Origin: Annona cherimola
Lineage: Eukaryota > Streptophyta > Magnoliopsida > Magnoliales > Annonaceae
Reading direction: 5' to 3'
Length of the DNA stretch: 64,000 nucleotides
Assembly (NCBI GenBank): GCA_030490835.1
Contig: CM059972.1
Span: forward strand, 32,715,452-32,779,451
Shown: in pieces, positions 11,392 to 24,045 of the stretch
Layout of the letters: each line of letters begins with the position of its first letter
Numbering within the stretch: the first letter of the stretch is position 1
Made by a program: the position numbers and the translations under genes
Notes under the pieces: generated by a model
Seen by the model: only the letters and a program-made list of their open reading frames with translations
Told to the model about the DNA's origin: nothing
Database searches by the model: none

Positions 11392-14300
11392 TGTGGCGCC
11401 CCAAACCGGGGTGCCTAGAAGCCTTACTCCAGGATCTTTATCGATTGATAAACGTGACTCAGGATTGTTGCCCTGATCACACGGCGGGATTTTTATTTGG
11501 ATCTCGTCCAAATTTTTTTTCTTTCATCACATAACAAACACTTGTCATCAATTTTACACATGATACACGTAGTATCTCATCACATAACATCATGTCATCA
11601 TATATGAACATATTCTTAATATCAATTTCACATATATTATTCATATCACAATAACTGACTTATCTACATCACAAGTTCTTTCAATATAAACATTTCATAC
11701 ATACATATTTTGAAGATTCCATATAATCATTCATACCATATACAGACCAACTTGTTGAAAAGTTTTCTTCATACTCTTTTCCTTTCCTGCATGGCCTGTG
11801 CGGTACCTATCTATGGTTGGGAAAAATAAAACATGAGTCGAAACTCAATAAGCAAGCATTTTTCATTTTAAATGCATTTCTCACCTTTCAGTAGTAGACG
11901 CTTAACAAGTGTTCGACTAGCAATTGGAGGAAACCTTTTCATAAGTACCTTTCACAAACATTTCATAATCCCAATTCATGACAAACATATGCATGTAAAA
12001 CTTGACATATAAATTCTTTTTTCATAGACATATTTATGTTCTAAACATTTTTCATTGAAGCTCCTTTTCTCATAGGGCATTCTCATGTCCTAAAATACTT
12101 TTCATAAAACTCTTTTTAAGCATATGCAACATGCAATACATCTCTGTCCATCTGTTAGGTGACACTTATCAAGTGATCATCCTTCCTTAGGAGAGAAACC
12201 CTTCTAGGTGATAGCCCACAAGCCAAGCGGCTATCCGTGTCCATCTCCCATTGCAGGGAGGGCGCCGCCGGCATTTAGCCTTATTCAAGCGACTTGGCCT
12301 ATGCAAAGGGGGCCCAATTTGCAACCGCGTCCGGCTTGCATATCCTTTACAGTAGACCTAGTGCATAATCCTTGTACACACTTTTCCTTCACATTCACAT
12401 GCTAGCATGATTTTATAAAAACTACAGATCACAGTCTGTGTCCTTTTTCTGAAAACTTGATGCTAATATGCTTTCATAAAATACTACAGACCTCAGCCTG
12501 TATTCCTTTCAAATCTTAAAAATTGGGCTTAACCCATGTCAACGAGTTCTATGCTCAAAACGTTTTGTAAGGATGGTCAACCTTAAAACATTTATATTTC
12601 ATAACTCATTTGAAGTATTCAAGGAAAACATTTAAAATAACAATATTTTCTAACCGTTTTGTAAATAATTTCTGAACGATAAAACGTCTTTAAAAATATT
12701 TGAAATCAAAAGATTTTTCTTATAAATGCTTTTCCCATTTATGGTTTTTTTATGATCAAAGGACATGCAAGTACATGCTTTCATCTAATATCATATACTT
12801 TTGTCTACCTATCTTATTGTTCATTTCTATATGTGATAGATTTGTATAATCCTTTGAACATTACTCAAATCGTTTTTCAAATTAATTTATCGTGTTGGCC
12901 TTCCTTAAATCCTGCTCGAAACAATGGATTTTGGAAATTCCAAAATAATCCAATATTTAGAAAACCTTTGAAACATATCCTTAAAATACTTCAAAACCTT
13001 GAAATAAAACTATTCTAATACATTTATTTCAAATATCATTTTAAAATCTCATTTTCCTTTCAACACAACCTTTTCAATATTTGCATTTCAATATTTTTCA
13101 ACATTAAAAGGATTGACTTTTAACGAAGCAATTTCCAAGACAATTTAAGATTGCAGAATAAGGTCGTATAAAATTGTATTTTCAAAAGGTTTGCTTGTTT
13201 ACCTATGTAGTCAACTTGTACCTTCCACTTTTCCTTTTTCTTTTCCTATACAAATGAAAAGGACTATTTATAACATTTCAAGCTTGCACATTGAACTTAT
13301 TTTTCTAACCCATACCTTTTTCACTTTAAATTTTGACCAATTTCTACCTTTGATTTCCCTTCTCAATTCCATAAATTCCGTTCCACCATGGACGTCTACT
13401 TTTATTCATAACAAAATTTTCTTTCATATATTTTCTGGATACTCAAAATACTCATGTTTATTTTCATATCAAATTTATAATGATATCATCCCATAAATAG
13501 CTTATGTTGGACGGTCACTTGCACATGTCATTTCATTAAATTTTCAGAAAATAGCATCCATCTTTCCATAACTATAGATTAAACATAAGAATCTGATTGG
13601 CTAGTAATTTCTACCCATCCTTTCATTATTCATAAATTATGCTTTAAACATGATTATAAGATAATAAAATCTGTTTTAACGTCACTTATACCCAATATTT
13701 CATAGGCTGCTTAAATTATTAAAATAAATCTGATTTAGACGTTATATACATGTATGATTATATATCTATTAATTATTTCAATACTTGCAACTTTTCATTT
13801 AACAATACATCAAGCTGATTTAATTAAATAGTTTTCAAATCATGCTGAATTAATTATTGATATCAATCATGTCTTCAACAAAATATTAATCATATAAATA
13901 ACAATCCACAGGATATTTAAATAATAGTTCTGAAAATTATTTAATGAAATCAAAACCAAAAATACCTGCTGCCCGTCCAATATTTCAAATCCAGCAGCGT
14001 TCAACATTTTTTTTTTATAAATGCTGTTTATTAAATAATTAACGTGCAGCAGAAATTAAATCAATTAACGTTCATCAGCAATTTAATAAATTAACGTTCA
14101 GCAATTTGTTGTTAAATGAAAAATCAAAACAATATATATTTATCAACGTCCAGCAGCTTGTTAAAATTTTCTGAATTGATTTAACGGCAAAATCATGCTG
14201 CATTAGAATCTGCTGAATCGGTATTAACATCACGCATCCAGAAATATATTTATTATATTAGCGATTACTTAGAATATTTGATTAATTAAATGAATTCCGA

Positions 14301-15812
14301 AACTGAAATAAAATAAAAATGCTGTCACGAAGACTTAAAAATGGAGAAGAACCTATTTGACATACTTGGAGTATCCGTAGCTTGGTTCTGTTGCTAGCTA
14401 GCACTTTGGTTTGAGAATTTGATACCGATGCTGAAATGCAAGACCCATCAGATGCTCGTTTTTATATTATAGCTGATAGGTTTACCACAGTTAATTGATT
14501 CTAACCCAAGGTTACCGCTCAAAATTTTACAGCTGTTGCTTTTCTGTAATTCCAACAATTATTTCATGCACCGGGCACCTCCTTTTACTGCCAGCGCTGC
14601 TTCCTCTCTTTATCTTTTTCTTTTTTTAAAACGGTAAATTCCAACATTAGTTAATTAAATCATAACTTCCTATATTCACACTTATATATTATGAAATTTT
14701 TTCTTAATAATATATATACAATTGCTCACAAAATGTACCTTTCGGAATTTTGAAAAAATTTTCTATTTTATTTTAATTAACTAATTCATATTTGGATAAA
14801 AAGTCTCATTTTAAAATTTTGGAGACATGTTTTCCAAAATTTCATTCCTTCATTAAATTGATAATATTAAAATAGGATTACCCATAAAATTTCACCTCAA
14901 TTGGAGCTAAGTACATATTTTAATTTAATTAAAATCATATTTTGGTATAAAATTTCATTTTAAAAATTTGTAGACATATTTTGCAAAATTTAATCCATTC
15001 ATTATGTAGGGTATATTAAAATAGGCTTGCTCCAAAAGTTTCATCTCAAACAGCCTTATATATATTAGGATATTAATTAACTAAATAATTATATAAAAAA
15101 AATCAAAATATCAACGTACGTGCATGCTGTGGAATTTATTACCTTTGGCACGCTTTTTAATATATTCAAGTTTGACAATTTAGTCAATTATTTTTCATAA
15201 TCTGATCCGTCTATATTAGAGAGCATATAATTTAGTACTTTCTATTAAATTTTTATGTGATTCCGAGTTATGCATGTTTAGATCTAATCAAAACAATGAG
15301 GATGAATATAAGCCATTAATTAGAGCCCCTAATTAGTCAAAAAATTTTCATTTATTTTTATTTTTCCATAAGTTCCGTGAATTTAAACAGTTTCAATTTG
15401 TATAATTCAGAATTTTGAAATTCCTTCCCGAAATATTTATAAAAAATTATTTTCATAGTTAATGTTAGTAGGATCATAAATTACTCTCTATTTTCTTATA
15501 AATCTCAAATGTAACCTTTGAAAATTCTTATTAAGTCCCATTTTTGTCTCACTTTATTTTTTCTAAATTTATAATTTAATCTCACTTTTGTAAAATTGTA
15601 ATTTGGTCTTTTCGTGATTAAGTTAATCTAAAGTGATTATATTATCACTTTATCTTAATCACATGATTAGTATTCATGTTTACTATTTATTAAATTAATT
15701 ATTCGGTCCTTCAACTCCATATATTAGAAAATTATATATTTAAAAAAAATTAATAACCCAGGGTTCATGACCTTAGGGTTTCATACATGGTCTTAAAATT
15801 TGGGGTTCCACA
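11392..15812 (-). mobile_element. Solo giant LTR inside pol, TSD ATCTT
   Basis: The + strand reads TGTGGCGCCCCAAACCGG...TTGGGGTTCCACA, with ATCTT at 11387-11391 and 15813-15817. Length is 4421 bp. Removing it rejoins pol between RNase H (SLFEQIK) and integrase (KIAQQED). On the minus strand it shows TATAAAAA (14459-14466), an exon-1 donor (CTCCAA/GTATGTC near 14370), the micro-exon at 13203-13245, TGAG-loop hairpins near 12425-12510 and the covarying stem GTAAAGG/CCTTTGC (12350-12303). Confidence 0.93.
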
Positions 15813-17415
15813 ATCTTGATCTGTTCAAACAAGGAAAATTGTATGTTCATTTGTGATAATCTCGTTTGAACTCCAAGGGAACATACAATCAACTCTAATT
15901 GCCTTATTTCTTGAAGCAATCCTTCCTCCTTAGTGATAAGGTGCGCTATGTTGGCATTTTTGCTCAATGCATCAGCTACCACATTTGCCTTACCTGGATG
16001 GTATAAAATCTCCAAATCATAGTCCTTAAGTAACTCAAGCCATTTTCGTTGTCTCACGTTCAACTCCTTCTGAGTAAAAATGTACTTAAGCTCTTGTTAT
16101 TTGTATGAATCTCACATTTAGCTCCATACAGGTAATGTCTCCAAAATTTTAAGGCAAATACCACTGCTGCTAATTCTAGGTCATGGTGGGGTAGCTTACT
16201 TCATTAGGCTTCAACTGCCTTGACGCATAAGCTATCACTTTTCCTTTTTGCATTAGCACGCATCCCAATCCCTTCCTTGAATCATCACTATATACCACAA
16301 ATCTTCATTCTCTTCAGGTAGGGTTAAGATAGGCGCTTTTACCAAACGTTGCTTCAACTCTTGAAAACTGCGTTCGCATTCTTCAGACCATACATACTTG
16401 ACTCCTTTACGAGTCAACCTCGTCAGTGGGGCTGATAGTTGTGAAAAACCTTCCACAAATCTTTTGTAGTAGCCTACCAAACCTAGAAAACTTCGAATTT
16501 CTGTGATGGTTGTTGGTCTCGGCCATTTTAAAACCACTTCAATTTTCTGAGGGTCACTTGTACACCCTTTTATGAAATTATATGCCTAAGAAATGCTACT
16601 TGCTTTAACCAGAACTCACATTTCTTTAGTTTGACATATAGTTTCTCCTTTCTTAACCTTTCTGATACTTTTCTAAAATGAATTTCATGCTCCTCCTCTG
16701 ACTTAGAGTAAATCAGGATATCATCAATAAAAATGACCACAAATTGGTCAAAATAATCCCGAAACAATATATTCATCATATCCATAAATACAGCAAGGAC
16801 ATTAATGAGTCTGAAAGGCATCATTAAAAACTCATAATGTCCATACCTTGTTCGAAATGCTGTCTTGTGAACATCAACAGGACTTACGCTTAGCTGATGG
16901 TACCTCGACTACAAATCTATCTTAGAAAATGTCGTTGCTCCTTTCAACTGATCAAATAAATCATCGGTCCTGGGCAATGGGTACTTATTCTTTACCGTAA
17001 CCCTATTCAACTCTCTGTAATCAATACATAACTTAAGACTCCTATCCTTTTTTCTCACAAATAGCATCGGAGCTCCCAGGGTGATACACTGGGTCTGAGA
17101 AAACCTTTATCTAATAGCTCATGTATTTAAGTTCTCAACTCATTCATTTCTGCTGGTACCATTCGATACGAGCTTTAGAAATTAGAGCTGTGTCTGGTAT
17201 AATATCAATTGTCATGTCCATTTCTCTTTCCGGAGGTAATGTAGTCAATTCCTTCGGAAAAATATCTGGAAATTCCTTAATCACTGGAATTTGATTTATT
17301 TCCACCTCCTTTTCTTTCTTTACATGTACTGATACCAGATAAGCTTGACAATTTTAGCGGATCATTTTAACCACTTTCATTGAAGATATCAGTATTGTTG
17401 AATCCTCAGGTTGCC
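15813..17415 (-). pseudogene. pol: pol: reverse transcriptase and RNase H (decayed)
   Basis: The segments lie in sense order but in different frames. The start of the reverse transcriptase contains EFPDIFPKELTTLPPERE. The palm has the catalytic [19 protein letters not shown] (16570-16824; FIDD in place of the common YVDD/FIDD signature of this clade). The connection region follows ([20 protein letters not shown], 16253-16537). RNase H has a shifted [16 protein letters not shown] and then [17 protein letters not shown] (15818-16063). The enzyme copies element RNA to cDNA in the virus-like particle. At least four frame breaks and several stops lie between 16064 and 17415. The C-terminal part of the last open frame (15773-15812) is read-through into the inserted LTR. 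Confidence 0.9.
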
Positions 17416-18105
17416 TTAACCTTCCAATAGCTCATCTTTTTCTGTGGTTGCTTCAAACTGTACTTTCTTATTTTTAAAGTCAATCGTCACTCCCCATTGG
17501 CTTAACCAATCCATGCCTAGTATCACATCAAACTCGGTCATAGGTAATAGGATCAGGTCAGCTTCTAAAATCATTGATCCTATCCTGATTGAACATGCCT
17601 TATATATTTGGCTAGAGCTGGCTAACCTATAGACAGAGGATTCTACATGAATTACTTTATTAGTTTCCTCTACCGGTAGTTCATGCATGGTTACGTATTG
17701 GCAAGCAATGAATGAATGACTAACACCCGAATCAAATAATGTTATAGCCGAATTTCCTAAAATATAAACCATACCTGTAACCACTTTCTCTTCCTGCTTT
17801 TGAGACTCAGTCCGGGTCAGAGCATGCACTTGCACAGGATTCGTAGAGGTTCCCTGTCTGTTAGCTGCTCCCATAAGCCTTGGCCATGCGGCCTTTCCAT
17901 GTCCTTGCGACGTTTGTGCTTTGTTTGGACACTTTGGAGCTATGTGTCCAACTTGGTCACAAACATAACATTTCACCATTCTTACGTCTCCTTTGCCGCA
18001 TTCCTTGGCTATGTGACCCATTTGTCCACATTTAAAACATTTCTTTGAACCTCTTAAACACTCGCCTACATGACACCTTCGACATACCTTGCAAACAGGT
18101 GACAT
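17416..18105 (-). pseudogene. gag C-terminal zinc knuckles and aspartic protease
   Basis: The frame is open for 229 codons. It begins with a Cys-rich segment (CRRCHVGEC), followed by two CCHC knuckles, CFKCGQMGHIAKEC and CYVCDQVGHIAPKC, which bind element RNA. A linker leads into a retropepsin-like protease with active-site triad LFDSGVSHSF (family DSGASHSF, so Ala is replaced by Val) and the second signature DVILGMDWLSQWG. The protease matures Gag-Pol. This is the best preserved stretch, but it is cut off from upstream gag by a frameshift near 18106-18320 and has no start of its own. Confidence 0.88.
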
Positions 18106-19160
18106 TCTTTTCTTGAGGCTCCTTTTCCTTTCTTTGCAACTCCTTTCTTAGCATTTTCCTTCCCCGTTTCAACTTCCTTTGTTCCCGAGCTGAACATCTT
18201 TCACCCTAACCTTAGTTCTTGAGTTTTCAGTGACTCAATTTCCAAGGCTCTAGCCCTTTCTATACTTGAAGCATAATCTTTAATCACTAGAGGGGCTAAA
18301 CTCTCTCTGAGATAGGGTCTCAATCCCTACTGGAATCGTTGTGCCTTGTTCTCTGGCACATTGGCAATCCATGGTACATATTTCACCAAGGCATTCAACT
18401 TGGTGGCATACTCTGTCACTGTCATCCTCCCTTGGTAGAGCCTCTCAAATTCGATAACCTTTTGGCACTGCAAACCTACCGGGAGATATTCCTTTTTGAA
18501 TTCCTCGACAAACATCTGCCAGGTCACCTCCTCGGGGTGTGACATAGTGATTAACATCGTCTCCCACCACTCATGTGCATCTATTATCAACAGATGAGTG
18601 ACACATAACACTTTTTGTCTGTCATTGCATGGAGATATTCTAAACAATTTTCTGATCTCCGTCATCCACTGTTCAGCTTGGATGGGGTCGGGTTCTCCTG
18701 AAAATTTAGGAGGCCGTTGTGAAAGGAATGCATTTATTACCCTTTTGTCCGCTTCCATTAATTGATTATCATCCATCATTGGCCCTGTAGGTGGAACTGG
18801 GTCAGCCATAGGAATGGGTCCTTTTTCAACACTTCTTAGCCGAGCCTGTTGGGTCCTTTCCCACAAGCCTTATATTATGTCTGCGGCTTGGGTTGCCTAA
18901 TCATGCGTAACCTGTTGCATAGCTTCTTTTACTGCTGAAACCACTCTTTCCTCAATCATTTGAGCTTGACTTTGCTCTGACTCTCTTATTAGTTCTAGTC
19001 TTTCATCTACCCTTCTTTGTTGATTTCTCGAGTTTTGCCCTTGTAATCCAGGTTTACTTCTTTTTGGCCTATTGGATTCACCAACCTCATGTTGGCTAGG
19101 GACTTCGGTAGCCACTTCTTTTCCTTTATTCTTTCTAACCCTGGACCTCGTATCAACCAT
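18106..19160 (-). pseudogene. gag: gag: N-terminus and capsid region with stops
   Basis: The start is ATG 19160 (MVDTRSRVRKNKGKEVATEV). The frame runs to a TAG at 18894-18896 and has a TAA about 10 codons later. In the same frame it then continues as capsid (ALE-like region RPPKFSGEPDPIQAEQWMTE, YLPVGLQCQKVIEFERLYQG, NVPENKAQRFQ), with another stop at 18324-18326 where Trp is expected. The homologous frame continues a little and then shifts before the zinc knuckles. Gag forms the virus-like particle. Three stops and one frameshift make it non-functional. Confidence 0.88.
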
Positions 19161-19417
19161 GGTGTTCTTTCTGAATATTCAAAAACACATAACTTTTATT
19201 CATGGTTAGGGTTAGGTCATCATAAACACACTTTCTTATCATATAGTTAATTTCACATAACCACATCATTCAATCATAATCATGTCATTTTCCATCATTC
19301 AATCATAAATCACACCATAATTATACAATCATGTGTGTATCACACATAATACCATCATCAAAGTTTCATCAAACCATAATTATACAAACTTTTCAAAAAG
19401 GTTCGTACAAATTCAAA
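19161..19417 (-). other. Spacer between the extra ORF and gag, copy 2
   Basis: This is a shorter version of 168-587. It is AT-rich, with no gene seen. Confidence 0.7.
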
Positions 19418-20222
19418 TCATCTTCTACCGGGACCCCTCCTTACGTAACTCCTACGACTAGGCGAAACCTGAGTGGGTTCATTGGTAATCGTGCTCGTGT
19501 CTGACCATGCTAGGATATCTTCCTCCCCACCATCAAAACTATCACTATCATCGTTCTCTTCGTCAAACTCCTCATCATTTTCACCCTCCTCCTCCTGTAT
19601 CTCAGGAGCAAAGTACTCCATTGGGTCGTCATCGTCATTATCACTAGCATTATTGTTTTCACTTCCTGCATTAACGCGGATAGGTTCCCCATCCTGCCCT
19701 GCTATATGGATAACAACTTCATTAAGACCTGAAGCGACGGGTGTTTCTAAAATTCTCTGGGCTCAACGTTCCTCTATCGCCACAGCTACCTCTTTCTCCC
19801 TCTGATTGATCCTTTCCCAACTCACCCCGTGCCTGAACTGCACCAGTCTGCATTCAAACCTATACCAGGGACCATCATCAGGAGGTATGGGTGCTGGAAT
19901 CTGATCCCAAAATTTCTGGAGATCCTGAGGGTACATCAGATCTGATGGAACAGGTTGGTCTATTTTGTAAGACGCTGCAGTATTCTCAATCTTAGGAATA
20001 CAACTCGTAGACCCTTCTGTATTTGGCCTCTGACGACAGGGGTTAACAACGTAATCTTCTTGACTCTGAGTCGAAGGTTGACTAGGAGGAAAACCAAGAG
20101 GTACTGATGGGAAACACAGAATTCCACCATCTATTGACATTTTCATCTATCATTCTTTTCCGTGCTTCCTCCTCCTTCCTAAGCTCTTCTTCACTCATAG
20201 CTTTTTTCCCTTGGCCAGCCAT
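19418..20222 (-). pseudogene. Extra ORF upstream of gag, copy 2 (frameshift plus TGA)
   Basis: This is a second copy of the 270-codon frame at 588-1397, starting at ATG 20222 (MAGQGKKAMSEEELRKEEEA). A 2-bp deletion near 20120 shifts the frame after about 37 codons. The correct frame resumes by homology (QPSTQSQEDYVVNPCRQRPN) to the same TGA as copy 1 (VAVAIEER*). The acidic domain and the YVRRGPGRR tail then follow to 19418. Further 3-bp indels preserve the frame. The function is unknown; it sits between PBS and gag in sense orientation. Confidence 0.75.
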
Positions 20223-20491
20223 CTACAGTTCAAACATAGCAAGCCAGCTATAATCAAACATCATAATCCAATCATCATAAAATAAATTGTCTAATCACAT
20301 ACTTATCTTGTCACATAGACATATGATTTAATCTCATAAACATAGCTATCATATCACATAGATATAGTTTATCATCTATTCTCACAGATTCCATCTCATC
20401 TCATAGCTATCATTTCAATCGCATAGCTTATCTTCTAAGCTCATAGAAAATTTATAGCTAGGAAAATTTTCCTCTCCATTTACCAATCCAT
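20223..20491 (-). other. 5' leader between PBS and the extra ORF
   Basis: This AT-rich leader has repeated CATAGCTAT/CTCATAG words and no coding potential. Retroelement leaders usually hold packaging signals; none can be assigned here. Confidence 0.6.
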
Positions 20492-20503
20492 GCTCTGATA
20501 CCA
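20492..20503 (-). promoter_or_regulatory. Primer binding site (tRNA-iMet type)
   Basis: The sense strand reads TGGTATCAGAGC, the standard plant initiator-tRNA PBS, 7 bp after the LTR end CGTCA. Confidence 0.92.
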
Positions 20504-20510
20504 TCTTCTA

Positions 20511-21669
20511 TGACGCCCCAGCCCGAGCGTCACAATCTTACTCCAAGATCAATCGATTAGTAAGCGTAATCAAGAGGGTAATTTATTTCTACCTTATTCC
20601 TTGATGACATGGAATCCAAGTAAAATATGCATTTTTTATTTTACAAAAATCCATAAAATCCATGCATTTAAGCTCCATGTTGTTGGCCATTGGTAGACGT
20701 CCCCTTTTTAGCTAGGTTTTGACATTTTTTGTCAATTTTTCCATATATTTACATGTCCATTTACTTCCCCTAGACATTAGGCAGCTTAGACATATTTTTT
20801 AGGATTTTAAAAAATCACATTTCATGCCAAACATGCCCTTGGACGTCCATACATATGCCACATAACCTATGCTCAAATTTGAGCTAAACTTAGGCATTAA
20901 ACCAATGCATTTAAATATGGAATTTTCCAGGGATTTGACCATTAAACAATGCTTAAAAATCTAGCTCAATCCACTCAATTTTTGACACCTTGCATAGCAT
21001 TTAAATATGTCATTTTCAGAAATACTTTTTATTAAATGCTATGGTAGTCTAGGGTATACAAAGTCAATGCTAGGTACCTTTTTCTAATTAACCACTTTTC
21101 CATGGTAATTAGCTTAATCAAGTCCACTCATTCCATAGATTTCATAATTTTATTTCATCGTTTCAAATTTCATCTTAGACTGACGTTTCTACACCAAGTT
21201 ATGAACCTTTGAAATTTTCTTTGGAGTGTGAGATTAAAAATAAATAATTGTCACCTTAATCTCATCACTTGTGCCTTAATCCAATCCACTTATAAGGTTG
21301 AGCCCAAAATCATGAGCTTGCCTTTAAAATTTCATCTCATTTATCCTTGTAGGCATAAAGTTATGAATTTTCTATGATTTTCAACACAATTCCATAATTT
21401 TCATTTTAATCTCCATTAATTAACTGATAGAAATTAAAATAAATATTCATGTCACATTAGCATGTTCTAATCCTCATTAAGCCCCTTTAGTCATCTCGAC
21501 TCATATTGGGCTTTGGCGATTAATCTTAATCACCATTCTTAATTACAAATCCTAATTGCAAAATTCATAAATTCATGAAAATCATCCAAAATTCAATCAT
21601 TTCACACATAAGTAATGCATTATATTTTAAATGCAATTATATAAGTCCTACTTGGGTCTGGATATTACA
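20511..21669 (-). mobile_element. 5' LTR of the Tekay-like element, internally deleted
   Basis: In sense it starts TGTAATATCCAGACCC at 21669 and ends CGGGCTGGGGCGTCA at 20511. The first 1.1 kb matches the 3' LTR (9943 to about 7025, minus the solo LTR there). The last 60 bp or so match the giant LTR terminus. The middle, including promoter, micro-exon and structured blocks, is deleted at about 20575, where GTAATCA meets AGAGGGTAA. Only 1159 bp of an expected 4 kb or so remain. Confidence 0.9.
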
Positions 21670-23459
21670 GTAGTAGCTAAAAGTAGTCCTCTCTTACCTC
21701 TTCGCTGTCAATGCATTTTCACAATTCCAAGAACCCTAAACTGTTGATGTTCTCTTCTTTCGCCATCTCCTTATTGAAGTACGCTTTTGATTCCTAGCTT
21801 GGGTATCTCCACCTTGCCTCTCTTTCCCCCTCTAGCCACCCTAACAATACAAGATAGTTGAAAAGTAGTTTTCGGTGATTCAATTTGCCGATGAATGCTT
21901 TTTTTACTAGATTCATTTCTATTATAGAATTTAAACATTTTAAACCATTCTCATTTCCAACTATTATTCTCAATTTAAAATGATCATGGTGCCTACCTGC
22001 CCCTTTTCTTCTGCATGAGGTGGTACTTGCAAGAATCCAAAGTCTCCCAAAAAAAAGAGAGACAAGAATGTATTCATCGAGAGGGCATTCTTGGTTAAAA
22101 AACTTGGGCAAATTTGGGCTGATAAATATACTCCAGATTCATGTAGTTATGTGTTGTTTGTAACCTCAATTCTTCCCTTGATTGGTAAAAGATTTATGAT
22201 ATATTGCACCTCTTACATTTGAAAATTTACATTAATCATTTGTAAATCTAATTAATTAGTCACTTATATCCCTTCATTTATCCTATTTGTTTAAATTAAT
22301 TATAAGCCCACTTACAATTCAAGATTTTGAGTGTTGGGTAATTGGTTGTTTTGATGGCAAGTGGCAAAGTCTTTGGTGGGTTTGATGCATAGCAAAATCT
22401 TTTCCTTATTGCATTAATCTATATTTTTAGTTTTGTGGACTTAGCTCTATTAGTGGGATGGTTTGGATGTAATCATTCACTTTGATATACCATTTCGTCA
22501 AATATTAGTAGAGTTCTAAGACAAGCAAACTATCTTTCCTTAGATTTTTCTACTTCATAGTAGAAGTATCTTGTCTAACGATTAACAAAGCTCTGAAGAT
22601 TTAATTGATTAAAAACTTTGATACAGTTAATTAAACTAAGAATGTTTGTGAGTTGTATCATTCCAGTTTGTGACAATTATTTGGTAAGATTTAAAGAATG
22701 TGGGTTCAATGTGGGTTCTCCTTTAAGTGCAATCTCCCATTTAGAGAGGTAATACATTTTCTCTCTTTAATGCAAATCTAATTGGGTGAATACAACTGTT
22801 AAAAATTCAATTTTGTTTTTATTAAATTCACAATATGAGATGGTGATTAGGTTATGGGCTCTTGTAGGTTTATTGGTATTTTACAAACTCTTAGGAGTAG
22901 ATTCAGACCAATGGAAGACTGTTGAGGCCTCACTCAACTCTCCCATTTGTAAATGAAGAACAATATAATGATGTCTTTTAGATTCATCATTAGAAAATAA
23001 GGTCTCAGGCCCTAGACATCTTCTTGTCTTTACAAGTATCAGAGAGCTAGCTGGAAGAATTTCACTAGTGAATCAGCAAAGATGAAAAAACAAGCTAAAA
23101 AGGGATTGGTTATATATATTTTATGGAAATGTAAAATAATTTTTCATTTAATTGTATCCCTTGGGGGTCGTTTTTATTTGTACCAATGCAAAAATATCTA
23201 CTTTTGGGTTAAGATCAATGATCAAGTTAGATCTTGTTTATATCCTACAACATTTTTTAGATTTGGTTCTATAACATTGCCAATTTCTGTTTGTATTTGT
23301 AATAGATAAAATGAAGATAACATTTTTGATCATTTTAATGCAATTGATTTATTCATTATATTAGCAAGAAGCTATGATTTTTTTTCCAATTTTTAGCATC
23401 TTGAAAGCTTTTAAAGAAAATGTTGGCATCTTTTCTTATAAACTAGAAAGAAGTCTATA
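21670..23459. other. Low-copy-looking region, no gene identified
   Basis: This sequence lacks the repeat blocks seen elsewhere in the window. No long frame is convincing. A 105-codon minus frame (21794-22111) has no recognisable motif. A short plus-strand coding-like stretch lies at 22019-22219. The rest is AT-rich and could be intron or ancient intergenic DNA. Confidence 0.5.
22019..22219 (+). pseudogene. Short coding-like fragment, unidentified
   Basis: A 67-codon frame without a start contains KSPKKKRDKNVFIERAF and LVKKLGQIWADKYTPDS, with a protein-like composition unlike the surrounding AT-rich noise. It follows a pyrimidine-rich stretch ending in AG and has a GTAAAA near its end, so it could be one exon of a host gene or gene remnant. 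I cannot name a family. Confidence 0.25.
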
Positions 23460-24045
23460 ATGCCCCATTGACTAAGTCAACACCTTAGTGCAAAACGGTC
23501 ATCACAGGTTACTGGGGTACCCAACAGCTAATACCCAGGATTAATAGTCATGGGAAGAACAACCACGGGTGCCAAAGTAAAGCAAATATCTATTATATAT
23601 ACATAAGTGAAATGATCAATATACGTATATATCCAAATTCATAATTTATTTGCATGATTGTTTATTGCAAAATGAGTCAAGATGCCTAATTGATAAGTTC
23701 TTTGCATTGATTTGCTTGCCCCAACTAAACTTCCATCTCCTTGGTTATTTATACCTGCAAAGCTATTATCTAATATAAGAAAAATACAGGATGAGTACTA
23801 GCAAACTCAATAATTAGAGTACTTAAATGTAAATTGACAAAATTTGAGTAAACAATATACATATAAATTAACAAAGCAAAAATTATCTCACAAATCCAAA
23901 TTAAACTTTAACTCATATGAAATACATATTTATGCTCAAGCACGCATTAATGCATCATATACATGACGCTTATCAAATCAATTCAGCAAAGGTCTCAAAT
24001 CCAATGGGGAAGTTCGGTATTTTGCCCGAAAACTAGCTCATTATG
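23460..24045. mobile_element. LTR remnant related to 24811-25317
   Basis: It begins TATAATGCCCC, which reads as TGTAGCGCCCC after G-to-A and C-to-T changes. Like 24811-25317, it carries a box with ACATGAGT/CAAACTCAATAA words about 300 bp in. No coding sequence is present. It is probably an old, truncated LTR. Confidence 0.45.

Larger units (their letters stand above)
9944..20510 (-). mobile_element. Internal region of a Tekay/Del-like Ty3/gypsy chromovirus
   Basis: The region is bounded by a polypurine tract (9944-9957; sense AAGGAGGAAAGGT) next to the 3' LTR and by a tRNA-iMet-type PBS (20492-20503) next to the 5' LTR. The order extra ORF, gag, protease, reverse transcriptase, RNase H, integrase and chromodomain is that of chromoviruses. 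A solo LTR (11392-15812) splits pol. Many stops and frameshifts show that it is dead. Confidence 0.92.

Noticed and set aside
10729..11511. A single 260-codon frame read as an integrase with a novel N-terminus
   Set aside because: Codons upstream of 11391 belong to the end of solo LTR 11392-15812; the ATCTT duplication marks the exact join, so the fusion is accidental.
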